Shown piece after piece: positions 11,000 through 23,337 of a DNA stretch of 64,000 nt. The first letter of the stretch is position 1. Each line of letters starts with the position of its first letter. The position numbers and the translations under genes are program-made. Source of the stretch: Stereocaulon alpinum. Its lineage: Eukaryota; Ascomycota; Lecanoromycetes; Lecanorales; Stereocaulaceae. Below the pieces are notes generated by a model. The model was not told where the DNA came from. It did no database searches and was given only the letters and a program-made list of their open reading frames with translations. The stretch is taken from assembly GCA_018257865.1 (NCBI GenBank), contig JAEUBA010000028.1:62001-126000 (forward strand). Reading direction: 5' to 3'.

Positions 11000-13901
11000 C
11001 CGCTCCCCGTTCACCATTCCTCCACAAGTCCCGCTATGTATCACGATTTCATGACACATGTGTAACGAATCTCTTGTGCATCGGAGGCTTTTTGATTAGC
11101 ATCAGCGGTAACAGTCGGGTCATGATCTACGATAACGATGCTTATGATAGCTACGAGGAGCATAGGAAGACTTTAATACTTGGTCGATCCATCACAACAA
11201 TTGCTTGTTCCGATTCTTTTCGAGCTCGAGGAAAAACATGGCAATTGATCTGGATCGCCTCGTTTGGCTTTTCTACGTGCGGTTTGCCTGTATTCGATAT
11301 CAGGTTAAAATCGTTAAGTTTTCAGAATAGTATCGTGCATGCTCAATACGCTTCTCTCTCCACTGTCTTTTGCCTCTGCCTAAGCCACAAGCGTGACTCC
11401 CTTATCAAAAACCTATTATCCACCGCCCTCATGAGCTGTTAAAGCATATTCGACACCTATCATGCTTTCGGAAGGGCTACACCCTGCACTTGTTTCACAA
11501 GCCCTCTTCCCCTCTTCAATGAAATTACTGACTCCCAACTCCTGCAGATGCGCAGATTTCCAATGTCAAGAATCAACTACGAGTACCAGTGAACAAATCT
11601 CTCCCCAACGTGGACTGTACTCGTTGTATTCTTGCGGTAGGAGGAGAAAGTGATTGGGAATTCTATATTGGCCAATGGCGATTTCAAGCGGGATGCGGAA
11701 TTGTGGGGAATGGACTAGCTTAGTGAGGAGGTGCGAGACAGAGGATGGAAGAGTGCAGGTGCTGGGAGAGCGGTTTTGGGATTATGTTGATGGAGGAGGA
11801 GAGGGAGGGTGTATAGGGGACGGTTGGGGAATTGTTGAGGAGATGACGAGTGTGAGGTGGATAGTGTGAGATGGTTTTAAGGGATGCTGGTCCTTGTTTG
11901 GTTTTTTGGACTTTGGTTGTTGAATGTTGTGGGTTCCTGGGGGCTCTTCTGGAGTAGGGCTGGAAGGTTTCTGGAGTGATGGTGAGCTGTGAGCGTGGGA
12001 ATGCTGGCTCATGGTTTGTGGCAACTTCGAAGCATGTGAGAGGATCAAAGCTTGGGAAGGAAGTGTTCCTGCTCGAAACACTGTTGGATCGTCAACCTTC
12101 TGGCTCGAACGTGGTGGAAGGTGTGAACGTTCGGAGGCACATCAGTTGTGAGATATGGAGTTTCGTGCTCAGGCCTCTGGGAGCTTGTCAAGTTCCTGGG
12201 ACACGTCAAACGGTGAAAGCTGATTTTGTTGCTCAGATGTCTATGGATATGGTTACATCTGGGGAATCCAAGCAAAGAAAAGTCAAGTTCTCGCTCCTAT
12301 ACCTTGAGGAGAATCGATTTGATTGAGCTGCCCAAGCTGGAAAATCGGTTTATCGTGTTCATGTGATGGTCATTCGGGCGCTGCCTTTGGATTGCTGAAC
12401 AGTCCATTAGACAGTCAAATATCAACCTCACCGACTTTCGACATTACCCAGAATCGAGCTTTCGTATGTCACGGGTTGTACATACAAAGAAACCTTGTAC
12501 TTCCGATATCGTGCATTCTTGGTTCTGATCAATTAGAGTACTCTCCAAGTGACATGGTAGGGTTTCAGTACGGTATACCCTTTCCAGCATCATCTCTTAT
12601 GATACGTGCCATACTTTAACACGCGTTGGTGGACACAACGCTCGACCCACAAATCGTTCTCGACCCCTCGCATCTTCAAATATAACCCATTACTCTTCAA
12701 CTCTTTAGTGGATCCTAGAAACATGTCTCAACTTGTAACACACCGATCATGGCGAACTTGCAGCTTTAGCTGGAGTATTCAGTAATCAGGAAGCATTGAA
12801 GGTGACGGATGTTGATGGAATCCTGGCGTCATGGGGTTGTAAGTCATTGCGAGAAACCTTTCCAACTCTGCAGACCGACTGCAAAAGGCCTGGTTCGATC
12901 TGGACTTCCGCTGGAAGGAAGATTTAGAACTTTCGATCATATCCCCAGACGACGAGGATTCCTCGGACGAGTACAAGATGTAAGACCATGTATTTAGTTG
13001 GCGTGTCCCACCTTGAGGCCCAAAGGCTCATGTGTGCGCGAAGTAAGCAGAATGTTTCAAGGCAGCCGTCTACGTGATGTCGGTGTCTATTTCAACCCTC
13101 TCGTATTGAGAAACAGAGGGCTTGTGGCTAAGAGCGCAGTGGAAAGCACAGATGCAATCAATGAGTGCAAGACCAGCGAGTTGTTGAATTACATGTTCAT
13201 TCAGTCTTTCTCTATCGCCTCTGAGAAACGCTGTAGAAGATATACAAGACACTGCTCCGGTTGGATCGTATGGTGAAGGCTAGGAGGGTTCACCACCTGA
13301 ATTGTTAAATACTCTGAGTCCTCACCGGCCTAGGCGGCCCCACAGGAGGGCCTAGAGCAAGTGGTCTAGCGGACCGGGATAGTCACCAGACGTTAAGGGT
13401 CTAGCGTTTTACGGGGTGCAATTGGGCTCTCCGCACCAGCGGCTCTAGGGCCCAAATGACATCGTAGAGGGTAAATCCTCCTAGCGCCCCTCTCTAGCCT
13501 CGAGCCGTTGTGATACTGGAGCCCACACCAACAACGGTGCCTGACAGCCTTTCCCGGTCAATCAAGCCTTTCAGTTCGACGACACACAAACTTACATAGG
13601 TCATCGTCACTGCCAAAGAGCAGAAAGATCACAGCAGTCCACAGAAACGACAATGATAAGCAGCAAAGACGGAACAAATGGCCAGACGGTATTCCACCTC
13701 GCATACCTCGTGTCGAGTTACTCCCCTCTGACAGGCCAGCGGAGTTTGGCTATGCAGTTGCCACCGAACCAATGACCTTATCGATCTGACCTTCCTAAAT
13801 AGCCACACTTAGGGGTATCAATCGTCTAACGCAGGGGGTGTGAACGACGGCTTATAACTCCAGCACAAGCCTCACTCTCATCCAACATCTGTTCCACAAC
13901 A
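11000..13901. other. Gene-poor region with coding-like fragments
   Basis: About 2.9 kb with no intact gene that I can build. Two plus-strand stretches read like protein. In 11461-11870 plausible residues run through all three frames in turn, with stops between. In about 12846-12983 a frame ends with ISPDDEDSSDEYKM and a stop, but has no start or clean upstream exon. A third, weaker stretch at about 12045-12400 is broken by a stop and a frame change. This pattern suits decayed gene remnants but is also compatible with chance. The GC-rich segment near 13320-13460 is listed separately. Confidence 0.4.
13321..13460. other. GC-rich segment with inverted repeats
   Basis: A compact GC-rich block in an otherwise balanced spacer. 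GGGCCTAGAGC at 13348-13358 pairs imperfectly with GCTCTAGGGCCC at 13442-13453, about 105 bases across. Inside it the short hairpin GGTC-TAGCG-GACC lies near 13363-13375, and TCTAGCG recurs near 13400. No tRNA B-box or known RNA signature was found. It could be a structured RNA, a small non-autonomous element remnant or an incidental palindrome. Confidence 0.35.
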
Positions 13902-14477
13902 ATGCTTTTGATACAAGCGGAATCGACCGAAGGCCTCCCCCTCCGCTCCCCATCCATCCTCGACCCCACAGAGCGCGCACCCTTTAATTCCCACCTACCA
14001 GAATACCACACCGCCCTATCCCAAATCCAAATCCAAGACCAAGCACCCTCCAACGTCCCCTTCCAATCTCCTCCCATGGACAAACCCTCTCAAGACTTCA
14101 TGGACGCAGACGCCGAATCCCTTCTCCCGCCCTACTCTCCACCCGCCCGCTCATACCGAGGCCACAATTCCGAAGCCGATTATCTAGCTGCGCTGAGAGT
14201 CTGGGCTGAGGAGAAGACGCTTGTGCAGCCGCATGAGAAGTGTGCGCTGCCGGGATTTTATGGGAAGGAGACGATGGAGGAGTGTATTGCTAAGAATCCG
14301 GCGTTGAGGGTGGGGAGGAAGAAGGGGAGGAAGGAGTCGAAGGGTGGGAATGGAGATGAGCTACAGGGAAAAAGCGAAGCTGGCGAGCAAGAGGGCGAGG
14401 CTGAGAGCGCGGGTGCTGATGGTAGGAGGAGGAAGAGCAGTATTGGCCAGTGGTTGAGTAGGAAGAGGACCGGGTGA
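13902..14477 (+). CDS. Hypothetical protein, Pro-rich N-terminus and basic C-terminus
   Basis: Single-exon frame of 191 residues with no recognised domain. Residues 1-90 are Pro/Ser-rich and include the PPYSPP motif. A short globular-looking core follows (about residues 95-140: SEADYLAALRVWAEEKTLVQ, then LPGFYGKETMEEC). The C-terminal 50 residues are a Lys/Arg/Glu-rich, disordered-looking tail ending SIGQWLSRKRTG. The core resembles small uncharacterised proteins common in filamentous ascomycetes, where an EADYLAAL...W-E helix precedes a GFYG segment; this is from memory. The composition shift from C-rich to G-rich codons at about 14190 makes the opposite strand open too, so reading direction rests on the core motif. 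No function is proposed. Confidence 0.65.
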   Translation: MLLIQAESTEGLPLRSPSILDPTERAPFNSHLPEYHTALSQIQIQDQAPSNVPFQSPPMDKPSQDFMDADAESLLPPYSPPARSYRGHNSEADYLAALRVWAEEKTLVQPHEKCALPGFYGKETMEECIAKNPALRVGRKKGRKESKGGNGDELQGKSEAGEQEGEAESAGADGRRRKSSIGQWLSRKRTG

Positions 14478-15391
14478 AGATCAGATTGGGGTTGTACGAA
14501 AAAAGCGCTGCATGGATGAGTTGGTTTATGACGGAACTAATGAGGTGTGCTTTGCATGGAAGGACCATGTTTGGGGTACAGGGTATGGTCACAGCAACGG
14601 TCTGGTCGGGTTGTAAGCTTGGATGTTCATCCATTTTTCAATCCCCTTTTATGCTTTGATGACAACGTGTACGACCAAGCTCATCTCTGAAAAAAGATAC
14701 GCCCTTTTCCTGTGTTCTAAAATGTACTTGGCAGCCACTCAACCATCTCTCAAGCCAAAGAACCTACCCACCCATCCCATTCACATCCATGAAAGTAATA
14801 CCATAGTCTCCACTATCCCCCAACCCCTCAGCATATGCCTTATCCCGACACTAACTCAATCTCTTCTATTCGCCACTCCCTTCATCTCCCTTTCTAACAT
14901 CTCCAACCGCCAAATCCCAGATGACTTGAAGCCGCGAGTGTCGTCAAATACGAGTGCAAAGAGAATAGATGTTTCGGATCACCGGAGGAGTGAAGGCGGT
15001 ATCTCAACGACATGGGACTTGGTGTAGTGAGGAGAGGCAGAGGAGTGTATAGAACATGGTAGAGTGGGGAGGGGTATTGTGTGTGGGAGTTGAGTATCGA
15101 AGGTGATGAGAGTATCTCAAGTGGAGCATTTGGTATGCAATCTCCTTGAGCATTCGGCTGAGAAGCTGAGTTTGTGTGAGTGGAAATCTTGTGCATCAAA
15201 ATTAAGGGGGTTTCCTGATAGTCAGTCCGAGCTGGACGTGAATCCTATAGAAATAGGGAGAAGGTAGATGTCCTGTCTCGCAATCACAGCTTGTCTATCA
15301 ATCCTCGAGCTTTAGCAATGTCTCTATAATGTAATATCTCTGTAGTGCCGCGACTTTGCAAACGCAGCACGATTACAACGTGATGCTGGGA
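14478..15391. other. Intergenic region without supported gene
   Basis: About 0.9 kb between the hypothetical protein gene and the convergent MFS transporter stop. The frames here are compositionally biased (pyrimidine-rich, then purine-rich) and have no protein features. It probably holds the two 3' untranslated regions. Confidence 0.5.
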
Positions 15392-17312
15392 TCAATGGTA
15401 TGATGACCGGCTAGCACCAAAGCCACTCCTTGGCTGACCTAGGCCATTACTTAAACAATCACTTCCTCCACGGCCAAGGTTCTTTCTCTGACCGCTAGGA
15501 CTAGACTTTCGTCTCAATGGATGAAAATGTTTTGCTCCGCTAGCATTACTCAACGTCTTCGACAGGCGGAGTGGTTTAGATGGGTCACCATCACTGATGG
15601 CAAATTCGTCTCCCACATGTCCGTAGTCTGCGAGCGGTGGGTGACCGATGTTGACAGGATGAGTCATGACTTGCTCGTCCTCCTCATGTAGTAATTCCTC
15701 CGCTTCATTATCGCTTTCGTCACCACCACCAAAGCCTTCCATTTCGACGAGCCACCATGGAGCGATAGCTCCAAGAAGAGAGAAGCCGGCCAAGATCCAC
15801 CATGGTAGTATCACATAGCCTTTGCTCACACCAACAGTGAACGTCCAACCTGCAATTGCGGGGCCGGCGGCTCGCCCTACGGCGCTGATGCTCGTGGCAA
15901 CTCCATTTAACGTCCCAAGTACCCGCAGGCTGACAGCACTGTTGGTAAGTAGTATAGTAGTACACGGGAAAGCAAATATGACCGCCCAGCATTTGACTAA
16001 CATTATTGTGAACATCCCGATCTGTTGTGCCAGTGGTGTTGGCAGGAGGGCGGTAAAGGGCGTCAACATGTAGGCAATCGGGAACATAGCAGTGACGACT
16101 TTGAGGCATGGTAGAACTCCATAACGACGGGTAACTGGAGGGAAGATGAAGAATTGAATGAACATCCCAACGATACCATACATTATGAAGAGCAAGCCGA
16201 TACGGTCTGAATCTATACCAAAGCCGCCAATGAATTTGAGTGGTAAATGTACATCAGAACTCGATGAGCGATCCGTCTGACAAGGGTAATGCATGAAGAT
16301 AGGCAGCAGTTGATCGTAGGCCACGGAATGAAGAGCGAGGAGGCTGTATGTCAGCAAATTAAGGTTTGACTGGTATGAAAACACCTCTCGGTAGGTTGGA
16401 GGGGCCAGAGGGATTGCTTTGCGGTCTTCTCGGGCATCAATATCAATGCCATTTCCTATGGAGACGGCAGAAGAATCGCGCGAATGATTAAGTAGTGAGG
16501 ACGACTCTTCTTCTTCGTGTTGCCATTTCGCCGCCTTTGGTTTCTTTGGCTTTAGCGGCTGGAGCAGGAGCTTGCCTATGACTCGACCATAGTCACGTGC
16601 GTCCCTTTTTGTCTCTAATGTTTCCTTGAGGAACAGGAACCCAACAGCCAAGCCAAATATAAAGAAGCTGGCGGCCACAAGGTTCGGCAACGCAAATGGG
16701 TATGTCCTCAAAAGCCAACTTTTCCCAAATATATTAGGATATTTAGCCGCTGGATTGGCCAGAGCACCTCCGAAGCCGGGACCGAATATGCTTCCTATCG
16801 TCCATATGAGGGGCATAACGGAGAATGCACGAGGTTGTAGTTCTTTCCAAGGTACCATCTCTGCCACCGCTGTTCTCATGATCCCAACGTTCCCATTGCT
16901 AGCACCAGTCAACGCCCGGACCACAATTGCCATGCTTAGAGAGTTTGAGAAGCCAAAGAGTAGGGTAGTGCTCATGACACAGAGCATGGCACATAATATC
17001 ACTGGCTTCCTTCCAAATCGATCAGAGGCACGTCCCCAAGCAATCCCGGTTGCAGCTTGACTCAGAGAAAAGACGGCGGACGTAATGCCTGCCCATTTAG
17101 ATACCTCGTTCTTCGGGACGTTGAAGCTCTCGATCATCTCAGGAAGGTAAGGGAAACTAATACAGCCAGAGTCAGTGAATTCTTATTCGAGATGATCATG
17201 GGAGTTTATGGACATACACAGAACTGAAGGCAATGGGTTCAGCGAAGCGGCATAGTGCAAGCACTGTAAGCTGCTGAACGGGCAGCTTGCGAGCCTTGTG
17301 TCTCTTAGCCAT
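15392..17312 (-). CDS. Major facilitator superfamily transporter
   Basis: Twelve-helix secondary transporter of the fungal MFS branch that includes yeast Ycr023c and the ZIF-like proteins; the substrate is unknown and location is plasma membrane or vacuole. Two exons: 17218-17312 and 15392-17156, with a 61-nt intron, give 619 residues. Helix 1 is reconstituted by the splice (LTVLALCRFAEPIAFSSVFPYL). The loop 2-3 signature GRASDRFGRKP (MFS motif A) follows near residue 80. A long cytosolic loop after helix 6 carries the acidic/Ser run EEEESSSLLNHSRDSS, and six more helices follow. The last 120 residues form a hydrophilic tail with acidic and Ser/Arg-rich patches. Start 17312 gives MAKRHKARKLP just before helix 1. 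The frame is open further upstream without a better ATG. Confidence 0.88.
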
Positions 17313-18060
17313 GTCTGGACCTGATACTGCGCAGGGAATGGTGGTAAGCCTCTCGCGGCCAGGAGCCTCCCAGTCTTCGCAACAGCGTAACAGTCTTGCA
17401 CGCCTCCGGTTCCATGAGGAATAGATGTCGACTTGGCTAACAAGTCGGGCGTTGGAAAGGCATTACTAAGACAGCGTCATGCCCCACACGTCAATCTCTT
17501 CGGCTAGTGAAGCGTACTGCGACATCGGCAATCCCCACTCGCTGACTTTAGGCGGGTGGCAATACGAGCCAGAATGGGTGTAACTGCAAGTGTGAATAGA
17601 CATGTACAAGGGTTGATACAGCACTCGCGGTCCTATACCAACAGAGAGTGACATGGTACAAGATACAACGTTCCCGTGAAGAACGAGCCAATGTTGAGAG
17701 AACCTTCCACATGCGTCGCAGGGCTGAATCAGCCGCGCTAACGTCGCGCCAAGCATTTCGCCGTTTAGGTCGAAGATCAGTGTTTGAAACAGATGAGGAA
17801 TTTCACTCTCACTCACTCATCAATATTGCCCACGACTGTGAGCACTCGCTGCCCAGAAATCCCCGTTGAGACTTCTAGTTACACAGGGTATCTAGCCTTG
17901 ATGCTGCCTCTTTGCTGAGTGCGGTGGAGTAGGTCCTGGAGCCCACCGTGGCTCTTGCGCCGCCCAGATCTCCTCGCCCCTGCGACTCCTCGAATACAGA
18001 CTTAGTCCTCACTCACTTTGCTGCTGAGGCTCTGCCACCTCGTTATCTAGATCTCCAGTC
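17313..18060. other. Divergent spacer between MFS transporter and RPB2
   Basis: About 750 bases that should contain both promoters. Overlapping short open frames have no recognisable product. The last 200 bases before RPB2 are pyrimidine-rich. Confidence 0.5.
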
Positions 18061-21000
18061 ATGTCGTCTTACGATGATGCAGAACCATATGATGATGCAT
18101 ACTTGGATCAGGAGGAGGAGGAGGGCATCACGGCTGAGGACTGCTGGACGGTGATCTCGTCCTTCTTCGACACCAAAAACTTGGTGTCGCAGCAGATTGA
18201 CTCATTCGATGAATTCGTCTCTACCACCATGCAGGAGCTGATCACCGAGAACTCGCTTCTCACCCTCGATCAGAACCTGCCCCAGCTGGACGATGAGGTC
18301 GAACCGCAGCCAGTATTGAGGAGATATGAGATCAAATTTGGCACAGTCTTACTTTCTAGACCGGCATTGACCGAGAGCGATGGCAGTACCGGTGTATTGT
18401 TTCCACAAGAAGCACGGTTGCGAAACCTTACCTATTCAAGTCCATTGTTCCTTGACATGACAATGACCAAGTCCGTCGCATATGAGCGAGAAATCATGGA
18501 GCCTAGCGACGAGGAAGTTGCCGGCGACCCAAGTATCATACAAAAACCTACCGGCAGTACCTACCTGCACTGGGAACAAGAGGGTACAGAGGCTGACAGG
18601 AGGACCATGCAAGTCTTCGTGGGCAAGCTTCCGATCATGCTCAAGTCAAAGTACTGCATGCTCAGAGACTTCGACGACCAGCAGTTGTATGACATAAACG
18701 AGTGTCCGTATGATCTAGGCGGCTACTTTGTGATTAATGGTAGCGAAAAAGTCCTCATAGCACAAGAACGAAGCGCTGCCAATATCGTCCAAGTCTTCAA
18801 AAAATCACAAAGCAACACGCCCTACGTTGCTGAGATCCGAAGTGCCGTCGAGAAGGGCTCCCGGCTTATCTCCAGTATGCAGATCAAGCTTTACGAAAAG
18901 GGCGAGGGAGCGAAAGGCGGCTTTGGTCAAACGATCAAGTGCACTCTGCCATACATAAAGACGGAAATCCCAATCGCGATTGTCTTCCGAGCGCTCGGAG
19001 TGGTTTCAGACGAAGATATTCTCAATCACATATGCTACGACCGGAAGGATACTCAGATGCTGGAGATGTTGAAGCCTTGCATCGAGGAGGCCTTTGTGAT
19101 TCAGGACCGGGAAGTAGCCCTCGACTTTATTGGCAAGCGTGGAAACTCGCAGGGGGTCACCCGAGAGAAGCGTATCAAATATGCACGAGACATCATGCAG
19201 AAAGAGCTATTGCCACATATATCGCAGGTTGAGGGTAGCGAGACGCGAAAGGCGTTCTTCCTCGGCTACATGGTACATCGCTTGCTGCAATGCGCTCTCG
19301 GTCGACGAGAAGTCGACGATCGTGATCATTTTGGCAAAAAGCGTCTAGATCTTGCCGGACCTCTCCTCGCAGGGTTGTTCCGAATGCTTTTCCACAAGCT
19401 GACCAAGGACGTGTACAAGTACTTACAAAAGTGTGTCGAGAACAATAAGGATTTCAACATGGCGCTGGCGGTCAAATCAACGACCCTTACCAACGGCCTT
19501 AGGTACTCCCTAGCCACTGGGAATTGGGGAGATCAAAAGAAGGCAGCGTCGTCTAAAGCGGGTGTCTCGCAGGTGCTCAATCGCTACACATTTGCCTCTA
19601 CACTGTCCCATCTCCGACGTACAAATACTCCTATCGGTCGTGACGGCAAAATCGCTAAACCGCGCCAGTTGCACAATACGCATTGGGGCTTGGTATGTCC
19701 GGCTGAAACGCCTGAAGGCCAGGCGTGTGGTCTTGTAAAGAATCTGGCGCTCATGTGCTACATAACAGTCGGTACACCTAGCGAACCTATCATCGATTTC
19801 ATGATACAGAGGAACATGGAGGTTTTGGAAGAATACGAGCCGCTTAACTCTCCAAATGCGACGAAGATTTTTGTCAATGGTGTATGGGTTGGTGTGCACA
19901 GAGATCCCGCACATCTTGTAGGCACCGTTCAGAATTTGCGTAGAAAAGGAAACATATCATACGAAGTCAGTCTGATTCGTGACATACGGGATCGTGAATT
20001 TAAAATCTTCACTGATGCGGGAAGGGTCTGTCGTCCTCTGTTTGTTATCGACAACGATCCTAGAAGCAGCAATTGCGGCAACCTGGTTCTGACGAAACAA
20101 CTTGTTGCGCAGCTTGAAGAGGATAGGGAGTATGGAGCGACTCTGGATCCGGAGGAGAAAGAGAAGGCCAACATTGGTTGGCAGCGACTGCTTCGTAGCG
20201 GTGTTGTTGAATATGTGGACGCTGAGGAAGAAGAGACGATTATGATTGTTATGACTCCGGAAGACCTGGAGATGTCGCGACAGCTAGAAGCCGGCTTTTC
20301 AATGCCCCCAGCAGATCCAGACGATCTCAACAAGCGCGTCAAGGCAACTCCAAATCCAACCGCGCGTACTTGGACACATTGTGAGATTCACCCGAGCATG
20401 ATACTGGGAATCTGTGCAAGCATCATTCCCTTTCCAGATCACAACCAGGTAAGCATTGTAGGCGTTGCTATATACGCGGTGCTAATGCAGTTTATAGTCT
20501 CCTCGAAACACATATCAATCTGCTATGGGTAAGCAAGCCATGGGAGTGTTCCTCACGAACTACGATGTCCGCATGGATACTATGGCGAATATCCTCTACT
20601 ACCCGCAAAAACCCCTCGCCACAACGAGATCCATGGAGTTTCTAAAATTTCGAGAATTACCAGCAGGCCAGAACGCAATTGTCGCTATTGCTTGCTACTC
20701 CGGCTACAATCAAGAAGATTCCGTCATCATGAACCAGAGCAGTATCGACAGAGGCTTGTTCAGGAGTCTATTCTACCGAGCATACACTGATCAGGAAAAG
20801 CGAATTGGTATGGCTCTGGTCGAAGAATTTGAGAAACCAATGAGGAGCGACACTTTGAAGCTCAAGCATGGCACCTACGACAAGCTCGACGACGACGGTA
20901 TTGTGGCGCCTGGCGTTCGAGTGTCAGGTGAGGACATCATCATCGGAAAGACGGCACCCATTGCCCCAGACGCTGAGGAGCTTGGACAAAGGACCAAGTT

Positions 21001-21990
21001 GCATGTGAAGCGGGACGCCTCAACACCCTTACGAAGCACTGAGAACGGTATCGTCGATCAAGTCCTGCTATCAACCAATGCAGATGGGTTACGGTTCGCC
21101 AAAGTACGGATGCGAACGACCAAAATCCCACAGATTGGAGATAAGTTTGCCTCGCGGCACGGTCAGAAAGGGACTATAGGCATTACTTACCGCCAGGAAG
21201 ATATGCCCTTCACTAGGGAGGGTGTAGTGCCGGATCTGATCATCAACCCGCATGCCATTCCTTCCCGAATGACCATCGCTCATTTGATCGAATGTCAATT
21301 GAGTAAAGTGTCATCTCTTCGAGGATTCGAAGGTGATGCGACTCCTTTTACGGAGGTGACCGTCGACTCTGTTTCTCGCCTGCTTCGCGAGCATGGCTAC
21401 CAATCTCGAGGCTTCGAAGTCATGTACAATGGGCACACTGGGCGTAAGCTGGTAGCTCAAGTCTTCCTGGGTCCCACATATTACCAGCGCTTACGGCATA
21501 TGGTGGACGACAAGATCCACGCTCGCGCTAGAGGACCAGTACAGATTCTGACTAGACAGCCGGTAGAGGGTCGGGCACGCGATGGAGGTCTCCGCTTTGG
21601 GGAAATGGAGCGCGATTGCATGATCTCTCATGGAGCAAGTGCATTCTTGAAAGAGCGGCTATTCGAGGTATCGGATGCCTTCCGAGTCCACATTTGCGAT
21701 ATCTGCGGGCTGATGACCCCAGTTGCGTAAGTTTGAATCTCCTTTGCCCTTCCTGGAAGTCGGGCCACGTGCGACTTCGGGGAAACAACCTGCATCTTCC
21801 GCAGAAACAGGCTGACGCTGGCGCTAGAAACCTAAAGAAGAATTCCTTCGAGTGTCGGCCTTGCAAGAACAAGACCAAAATCTCGCAAATCCACATCCCC
21901 TACGCAGCTAAGTTGCTCTTCCAAGAGTTGGCCTCGATGAACATTGCTACAAGGCTGTACACGAAGCGCTCGGGGGTAACAGTCCGATAA
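18061..21990 (+). CDS. rpb2: RNA polymerase II second-largest subunit RPB2
   Basis: Catalytic core subunit of nuclear RNA polymerase II. Three exons: 18061-20448, 20498-21726 and 21828-21990, with introns of 49 and 101 nt, give 1259 residues, the family's normal length. The product starts MSSYDDAEPYDDAY and runs through the protrusion, lobe, fork and external regions; TPEGQACGLVKNLALM is the fork/external region. The hybrid-binding region has GYNQEDSVIMNQSSIDRGLF and GDKFASRHGQKGT. The clamp region ends with the zinc ligands CDICG and CRPC. In the last junction, splicing to the AG at 21827 restores TPVANLKKNSFECRPCKNK; the two earlier CAGs (21804, 21810) leave the wrong phase. Long enough to be a full phylogenetic marker for naming the species. 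Confidence 0.98.
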
Positions 21991-23337
21991 GGGAAAGTAG
22001 GGAGGCTATCCAACATCCAAAGGTCTATTATCACATGTGCATTGTACTTTAGCTCCGGCTTTTCCTATCAGCACTGACATTTGCCACATTGGCACATTAG
22101 TTTCCGGTTTACCTGTGCGCCAGTATTTGAGATGTTCCGTTATGCATTGCGATGGCGCTGGGTCGGGTGATTCCATGACATGCATGCATGGCACAAGGTT
22201 TTGAGCGAAAAAGCAGGGAAAGATGACCTACGTATCTCGTAACACGGGCGGTTTCGTTTTCTTGTACGATATAAACTAGAACGAAAGAAGCTGGATTGAA
22301 GAAGTCAAGAGCAAGATCATTTACGATCATCACACAAGACTGAGAGGCTCCGGTCGAAGCGGAGCGAGGAGTCTAATCCAAGGGTGTGCCTCGCTCTTCC
22401 GTGAGTGCATGTAGACGCTGAAGCTATTGGAGCTATGGCGGGGGTGGGATTATTGGTGGGGGTAGATCTGGCAGACGATTGGGTGATTTGACTGGAGGAT
22501 GGCCTAGGATGCCCCCGCTCGGGGCCCTTAGCTCAGCCGAGACTAGACCTATCACTTTGCATACCCAGGCCCTAATTGGGGCTAAACCTAGCCTGAGTCC
22601 GCTCCTGTTTTCAGCCCCGGCTTGCAAGTAGCAAAAGAATTTACACCTGTAAGCGCCCACCAACTTCGCTATCATCATCCACCTTCCCTCAATGAAGATT
22701 AGACCTATGCATGTCATCATGTTCCTCTCGGAGGAGTCAAGCCAATCAATAGGCTCAGCCATCAAGCTACAGGGCGACCCTTCCGGTCGAAACATAAACA
22801 TAAGAATCCAAGCGCCCACCGCTCTCTTTCCTTCTTCTCTCTTCAGCAAGCCTTCAATTTCATCTGAGCTATCCTTAGTAATTCCTGCGTCTACTTTTGT
22901 TTTAGAGCTGTGCTCTTTGTTACTATACTCGTCTACTACAACATTCTAATTACTACGATCAACATTGTACCTTTTTGTCGCTGGTCGACAAGGTCTTTGC
23001 ATAGCTCAGCTTATTCTTCACTTGCTCGCTCGCGCTTATTCGAATCGTCCTTTACTCTAGGCATTCTGGATAACCGAAGCTCCTCATAATCCTTCTTTCT
23101 ATTTTCGAACTCGTCGTCGAGTCTGCTCAATCCAATTCCAATCAATTCAAAGAACAGAGCTCTGGTAGCCTTCTGTTCAGCAGCCCATCGAAGACCAACA
23201 CCAACAATCTTCGAGACATACTCAACGACTATTTTCTATTCTTCATCCTTCGGCACCGATCAGTCAAATCCATCGACGCCATTTTAATAACATACTATTT
23301 ATACAACATTTCACACAATCATTAATAATCAGCAATA
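21991..23337. other. Spacer between RPB2 and esdC
   Basis: About 1.35 kb. No open frame here has protein character. The stretch 22500-22630 is relatively GC-rich with CCCGCTCGGGG-type short palindromes. The last 400 bases before esdC are strongly C/T-rich with scattered ATTC and TATTTATA motifs, consistent with a long fungal promoter and leader. Confidence 0.5.

Noticed and set aside
13363..13460. tRNA gene in the GC-rich block (TGGTCTAGCGG resembles an A box)
   Set aside because: No B-box GGTTCGAATCC-like sequence and no cloverleaf arms at proper spacing.
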